The notes under the pieces: model-generated
The model's database searches: none
What the model was told of the DNA's origin: nothing
What the model saw: only the letters and a program-made list of their open reading frames with translations
Program-made: the position numbers and the translations under genes
Part shown: piece by piece, positions 5,445 to 8,687 of the stretch
How positions within the stretch are numbered: the stretch's first letter is position 1
How the letters are laid out: every line of letters starts with the position of its first letter
Assembly: GCA_007125875.1 (NCBI GenBank)
Contig: SLCI01000002.1
Span: forward strand, 1 to 8,687
Reading direction: 5' to 3'
DNA from: Kiritimatiellia bacterium
Lineage (GTDB): Bacteria > Verrucomicrobiota > Kiritimatiellia > SLAD01
DNA length: 8,687 nt

Positions 5445-7532
5445 ATGAATAAGCGGATTATCGCGATCTCGATAGCGTTTGGAATACTCTATCTGCTCGT
5501 CGCGATCACGATATTGCTGCTCACAGCGCGCGGTAAGGTATTGCCATCTATCATCAGCGGCTTTATCGCATCCCCCATACTCCTGGGGCAGACGATAGTA
5601 TTTATTCTGGCGGTATTAGGCATTCATGTATTATTGGCCTTGCTTTGGCTCGGTTTGGCGCGACCAGTGATTTTGCGGTTGAAGGGCGAGGAGATTCAGC
5701 GCTCGGCAACGTTGATCGGTTTTCTGCTGCTTCTGTTCGTTGTGATGTTGGCGAACAACCATTTTTTTCCGGACTCAAAAGTTGTCTTTTGGACAAGGGG
5801 GGTATGGATTCCCATTAACAGCGCGGTGCTGGTGCTGACCGGAACATTTGTGGCAGCGGTACTGTTAACCGGCGGCATCTTGCATTTACGCGCATTGATT
5901 GAAGCGGTCATGCGTCGTCGTTTGCACTGGGTTGTTTTACCCTTATTGCTGCTTGGTCTCGTGGGTGGCGCACTGGGATTGACATCGACCCCGGCCACTG
6001 AGTCGGTCACGCGCGATCAGCCCGATATCATTTTATTGGGCGTTGACGGTGTTCGGCCGGACCATATGGGCTTCTATAACCCCATGTCGATTACGCTGAC
6101 GCCGGTTTTAGATGAATTGCTGGCTGAGTCGACGGTCTTCTATAACGCATGGACGCCCCTAGCCCGCACCTTCCCATCTTGGGCCACCATTTTGACGGGG
6201 CAATACCCAGGCACGCATGGTGGATTCTTTAACCTATTGGACCCGGCGCGCGTACAGAGTTCGGACACGATTTCTCATGATTTGGGCGCTTTGGGGTATC
6301 ACCGCATATACGCCATTGATGAGTCGCGATTTTCGAATCTGGATGAGACGTTCGGATTCGATGTTGTCGTGGCGCCAGCATTGGGCGCAGCAGACTTTCT
6401 GCTGGGTGCTTTAGCTGATCTTCCGCTCTTGAACCTTGTGGCGAATACGCGACCGGCCCGCTTGTTGTTTCCGAATATTCATATGAATCGAGCGCTCGCC
6501 TTCAGTTATCGACCAGAAACATTCGATGCGCAAGTTGCGCGAGCGATACGACGGGCTCCGCCAGATCAGCCCCTATTATTGGCGGTTCACTATGAGCTGC
6601 CGCATTGGCCTTATGGGTGGGCGAATCATCACCAGTTTCAGCCTGAACTGCCGGTTGAGCTCTATGATCTATCCATCGAGATCTATCAGAAATCGGTCGC
6701 TCGGGTTGATGAACAGGTCGCCGCTGTGCTGGAGGAGTTGGATCAGACGGGACGATTGGATCAGGCCGTTATGGTGATTTTATCGGATCACGGTGAGACC
6801 TTTCGTCGGCTGGAGGAAGGATGGACCTGGGTCGGGCCGAACGAGCCGCGCCTTTTTCGCGTCAATCGTCACGGTCATGGCACCAGTGTCGCTAATGAAA
6901 GCCAAAATCGCGTCATTTTGGGCTTTCGCGGTTTCGGAGACTGGGCGCTTCCGGTTGCGCCTCGATTGGATCGCGAAGCCACCACCTCACTCGTGGATAT
7001 TCGGCAAACCCTCGAAGAGTGGGTCAATATTGAGGCACTCGTTGATGGTCCGCGCGATGGTTATTCCCTCATGCCGGCGATTTTGAACGAGGGCGACCCC
7101 GCGCTGAGCGCTCGGGCCGTAACAATCGAAACAGGGTTTTCCATCCCGAGCATCGAAATGGGCAATCCGGGCGCCGCCGCAGTGGTTGAGGCAGGCGCAG
7201 ACTATTATGACGTAAATCGAGCCGGTCGCATGATCATTCGTGAGGAGTGGTTACCCTTCCTGATTTCGCAAAAACAGCGAGCAGCCATAAGCAGTCAGTG
7301 GATATTGGCTGCCTTTCCGATGGATGAAAAAGGTAAAGAGCGCCGTTATTTCATGCTCGATATGGAAAATCGTCTCTTTTGGGATGCGCACAATCAAGAT
7401 GCGACTCCGGACGACTTTCCCGTCGCTTTGCTGGTCGAGAAGCTGGAACGATTTTTCGGCCTCGTGCCTTATGGTATAAGGCTCGATCAGGCCGAACAGG
7501 AAGCCCCTACAACGCGCGCCCCGTCTTCCTGA
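5445..7532 (+). CDS. Membrane-anchored alkaline-phosphatase/sulfatase-superfamily enzyme with a Thr at the nucleophile position
   Basis: The protein is 695 aa. Five transmembrane helices (about 4-27, 47-72, 88-104, 124-146, 161-180) have basic cytoplasmic loops (RPVILRLKGEEIQR, LRALIEAVMRRR). This places residues from about 190 onward in the periplasm. The catalytic domain starts with IILLGVDGVRPDHMG (195-209; Asp201 as metal ligand). It continues with RTFPSWATILTGQYPGTHGG (241-260), VHYELPHWPY (381-390), SDHGE (447-451) and HGHGT (476-480), the usual metal- and substrate-binding set of the superfamily. A C-terminal subdomain follows (about 565-675). The sulfatase motif C/S-x-P-S-R reads T-F-P-S-W here. 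Thr242 cannot become formylglycine and resembles the nucleophile of nucleotide pyrophosphatases and lipoteichoic-acid synthase. A phosphodiesterase or phosphotransferase acting on envelope lipids or glycans is more likely than a sulfatase; the substrate is unknown. The ATG has the Shine-Dalgarno AGGGGA (5435-5440), 4 nt upstream. Confidence 0.9.
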   Translation: MNKRIIAISIAFGILYLLVAITILLLTARGKVLPSIISGFIASPILLGQTIVFILAVLGIHVLLALLWLGLARPVILRLKGEEIQRSATLIGFLLLLFVVMLANNHFFPDSKVVFWTRGVWIPINSAVLVLTGTFVAAVLLTGGILHLRALIEAVMRRRLHWVVLPLLLLGLVGGALGLTSTPATESVTRDQPDIILLGVDGVRPDHMGFYNPMSITLTPVLDELLAESTVFYNAWTPLARTFPSWATILTGQYPGTHGGFFNLLDPARVQSSDTISHDLGALGYHRIYAIDESRFSNLDETFGFDVVVAPALGAADFLLGALADLPLLNLVANTRPARLLFPNIHMNRALAFSYRPETFDAQVARAIRRAPPDQPLLLAVHYELPHWPYGWANHHQFQPELPVELYDLSIEIYQKSVARVDEQVAAVLEELDQTGRLDQAVMVILSDHGETFRRLEEGWTWVGPNEPRLFRVNRHGHGTSVANESQNRVILGFRGFGDWALPVAPRLDREATTSLVDIRQTLEEWVNIEALVDGPRDGYSLMPAILNEGDPALSARAVTIETGFSIPSIEMGNPGAAAVVEAGADYYDVNRAGRMIIREEWLPFLISQKQRAAISSQWILAAFPMDEKGKERRYFMLDMENRLFWDAHNQDATPDDFPVALLVEKLERFFGLVPYGIRLDQAEQEAPTTRAPSS

Positions 7533-7575
7533 ATGCTATTCTACGCGTGAGAATCGACCCATCCGATTAAAGGCG

Positions 7576-7610
7576 TGCCAGCCATATTCTGGCAGGCAAA
7601 AGGCTGCCTG
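7576..7610 (+). terminator. Two overlapping hairpins after the sulfatase-fold gene, weak terminator candidate
   Basis: TGCCAG (7576-7581) pairs with CTGGCA (7589-7594) around a 7-nt loop. CAGGCA (7593-7598) pairs with TGCCTG (7605-7610) around a 6-nt loop. The two stems share bases 7593-7594, so both cannot form fully at once. They start 44 nt after the stop codon at 7532. No T-run follows on either strand, so this is not a classical intrinsic terminator. A 3'-end-stabilising or factor-dependent role is possible. Confidence 0.3.
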
Positions 7611-7710
7611 AAATCCCGCTCACCCCCTAGTGTTGAAGCGATAACGCTGCTGTTTAGTGTTTGTAAACCACTTAACAGGAATAGTTTAACGTTTGTTATT
7701 AAAATATTTG

Positions 7711-7724
7711 TAAAAACGCTTTAA
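7711..7724. promoter_or_regulatory. Operator-like imperfect palindrome (LacI-family style), tentative
   Basis: TAAAAACGCTTTAA is symmetrical around a central CG at 5 of 7 half-site positions. Its A-rich/CG/T-rich form recalls operators of LacI-family sugar repressors. It lies in the AT-rich block 120 bp before a GH13 amylase-family gene, where such control would make sense. No regulator gene is in the window, so this is only a suggestion. Confidence 0.18.
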
Positions 7725-7815
7725 CTAATCGGTAAGATGTGCGTATCCTAACGCATTGTGAACAAAGTCCAAGGTGCTTCGTGTGGGTGTTTTGGATCGA
7801 TTTAGGTGGTGTTGA

Positions 7816-7830
7816 CCGTCATTCGGACGG
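7816..7830 (+). promoter_or_regulatory. GC-rich hairpin just before the amylase ribosome-binding site
   Basis: CCGTC and GACGG form a perfect 5-bp stem around the 5-nt loop ATTCG. It ends immediately before the GAAAGGAAG ribosome-binding stretch (7831-7839) of the gene starting at 7844. It could insulate or modulate translation initiation or stabilise the mRNA 5' region. A stem this short also arises by chance. Confidence 0.25.
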
Positions 7831-7843
7831 GAAAGGAAGATAG

Positions 7844-8687
7844 ATGAAGACATTAAAATTTGGTCTGTGGCTCTTGATTGCACTGTTCACGGTGACATCC
7901 GTAGTCGCGGATTTCCCCTTTGGTGCTGAGGATCCGGTATATGGAATACGCTCGCGGATCGCTGAAGATCCCAGTTTCCAGTATCACCCGAGCCCGGAAG
8001 ATTGGCGGGACATCAATATCTACCAACTCTTTACGGATCGTTTTGCCTCCAGTGGTGAAACCGTTGGATACATTCAGGATCAGGGTTGGTATGTCGGCAA
8101 TCGGTCTTATCCGGATAACCGCAACTTCCATCACGGCGGCGATTGGAAGGGTCTATTGGACAACCTCGATTACCTCGAAGGCATGGGCGTGAATGGCGTC
8201 TGGCTTTCTGGTGTTCAGATGAACTGGCAAGGGCAAGATACGCGCTTTACACCCTATCACTATTACCATCCGACCGATTTCTTCCGCGTGGATCCCGCCC
8301 AAGGTACTTTCCAAGACCTGAAGAACCTGATCGATGAAATGCACGCCCGCGGTATGTACGTCATTCTGGACGTGGTGCCCAATCACATGGCCGACCTGAG
8401 CGGTTTGTGGGGCAACAATCGTGAGGATAACAACTGGTTTTGGCCCAACGGAAACGACACCCACGGTTGGTGGGACGACAACCGGCGCCATGCGCCTCCG
8501 TTCGATCATCTTCACCTCTTCCACAATCACGGGCGGATTCGTAACTGGGACAGCTATCCTGAATACATTCTCGGTGCCTTTCCGGGCACAGACGATTTGC
8601 GTACCAGTCGCCAGGATGTGCGCGACTGGCTGACATTGGCATTCAAAAACTTGATCGACGCAACGGATGTGGATGGATTCCGAGTCG
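7844..8687 (+). CDS. Secreted GH13 alpha-amylase-family glycoside hydrolase (5' part, cut by window edge)
   Basis: The open frame of 281 codons runs off the right edge without a stop. Residues 1-22 form a signal peptide (MKTLK, hydrophobic core, VVA before a likely cleavage at Ala22/Asp23), so the enzyme is exported. The catalytic (beta/alpha)8 domain begins near residue 57 with NIYQLFTDRF. It continues with GGDWKGLLDNLDYLEGMGVN (98-117) and conserved region I, ILDVVPNH (174-181, Asp176 and His181). The window stops at DGFRV (277-281), which begins conserved region II. The catalytic nucleophile Asp and the general acid lie beyond the edge. The likely activity is hydrolysis or transfer on alpha-1,4/1,6-glucans such as starch or glycogen; the GH13 subfamily cannot be set from this part. 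The start is the ATG after AAAGGAAG (7832-7839), well spaced, and the only one giving the signal peptide. It follows the sulfatase-fold gene after 311 bp and is probably transcribed separately. Confidence 0.93.
   Translation, partial: MKTLKFGLWLLIALFTVTSVVADFPFGAEDPVYGIRSRIAEDPSFQYHPSPEDWRDINIYQLFTDRFASSGETVGYIQDQGWYVGNRSYPDNRNFHHGGDWKGLLDNLDYLEGMGVNGVWLSGVQMNWQGQDTRFTPYHYYHPTDFFRVDPAQGTFQDLKNLIDEMHARGMYVILDVVPNHMADLSGLWGNNREDNNWFWPNGNDTHGWWDDNRRHAPPFDHLHLFHNHGRIRNWDSYPEYILGAFPGTDDLRTSRQDVRDWLTLAFKNLIDATDVDGFRV

Larger units (their letters stand above)
7533..7843. other. 311-bp intergenic region: hairpins, AT-rich promoter zone and leader of the amylase gene
   Basis: No coding sequence is supported here. 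From left to right it holds two overlapping hairpins (7576-7610), then a strongly AT-rich block (about 7651-7738) likely to contain the amylase promoter, then a roughly 100-nt leader. Box-like sequences include TTAACA (7672-7677, 5 of 6 to -35) and TAAAAT (7700-7705, 5 of 6 to -10), but their 22-bp spacing is too long for a standard pair, so no promoter is called. TTAAC recurs at 7672, 7686 and 7721. The leader contains small inverted repeats, TGCGT/ACGCA (7740-7755) and CCGTC/GACGG (7816-7830). I recognise no riboswitch. Confidence 0.6.

Overview
The window looks like a chromosomal segment from a Gram-negative bacterium of moderate GC content. Signatures in MnmG (an NTRKGPAVQ-type motif) and ParA resemble, from memory, those of Verrucomicrobiota/Opitutae-like lineages. 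That placement is an inference with low to moderate confidence. ParA, MnmE and MnmG genes often lie near the replication origin, so the left half may be origin-proximal. I found no DnaA boxes to prove it.

Left half (1-4342, minus strand): a tight operon read right to left, parA -> mnmE -> mnmG -> possibly one more gene cut by the window edge. parA and mnmE overlap by 4 bp (GTGA), and mnmE and mnmG are 5 bp apart. MnmE and MnmG together make the 5-carboxymethylaminomethyl-type modification of wobble uridine in tRNA. ParA is the ATPase of the chromosome-partitioning system. The most notable feature is inside mnmG: an in-frame insert of about 40 codons carries two perfect 16-bp palindromes, TGTTCCACGTGGAACA. 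These match the parS centromere motif recognised by ParB. Each is translated as FHVEH, and they sit 69 bp apart in a near-identical 27-bp direct repeat. So the segregation ATPase gene and its likely centromere sites share one transcription unit, while parB is not in the window.

Middle (4500-7532, plus strand), divergent from parA: two genes 30 bp apart, probably co-transcribed. The first encodes an unrecognised six-helix membrane protein. The second encodes a five-helix membrane anchor joined to a periplasmic alkaline-phosphatase/sulfatase-fold catalytic domain. That domain has Thr where true sulfatases have Cys or Ser, so it is probably a phosphoesterase- or phosphotransferase-type enzyme (LtaS/EptA-like layout) and not a sulfatase.

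Right end (7533-8687): a 311-bp AT-rich intergenic region with hairpins and operator-like symmetry, followed by the 5' part of a secreted GH13 alpha-amylase-family gene that runs off the window edge.
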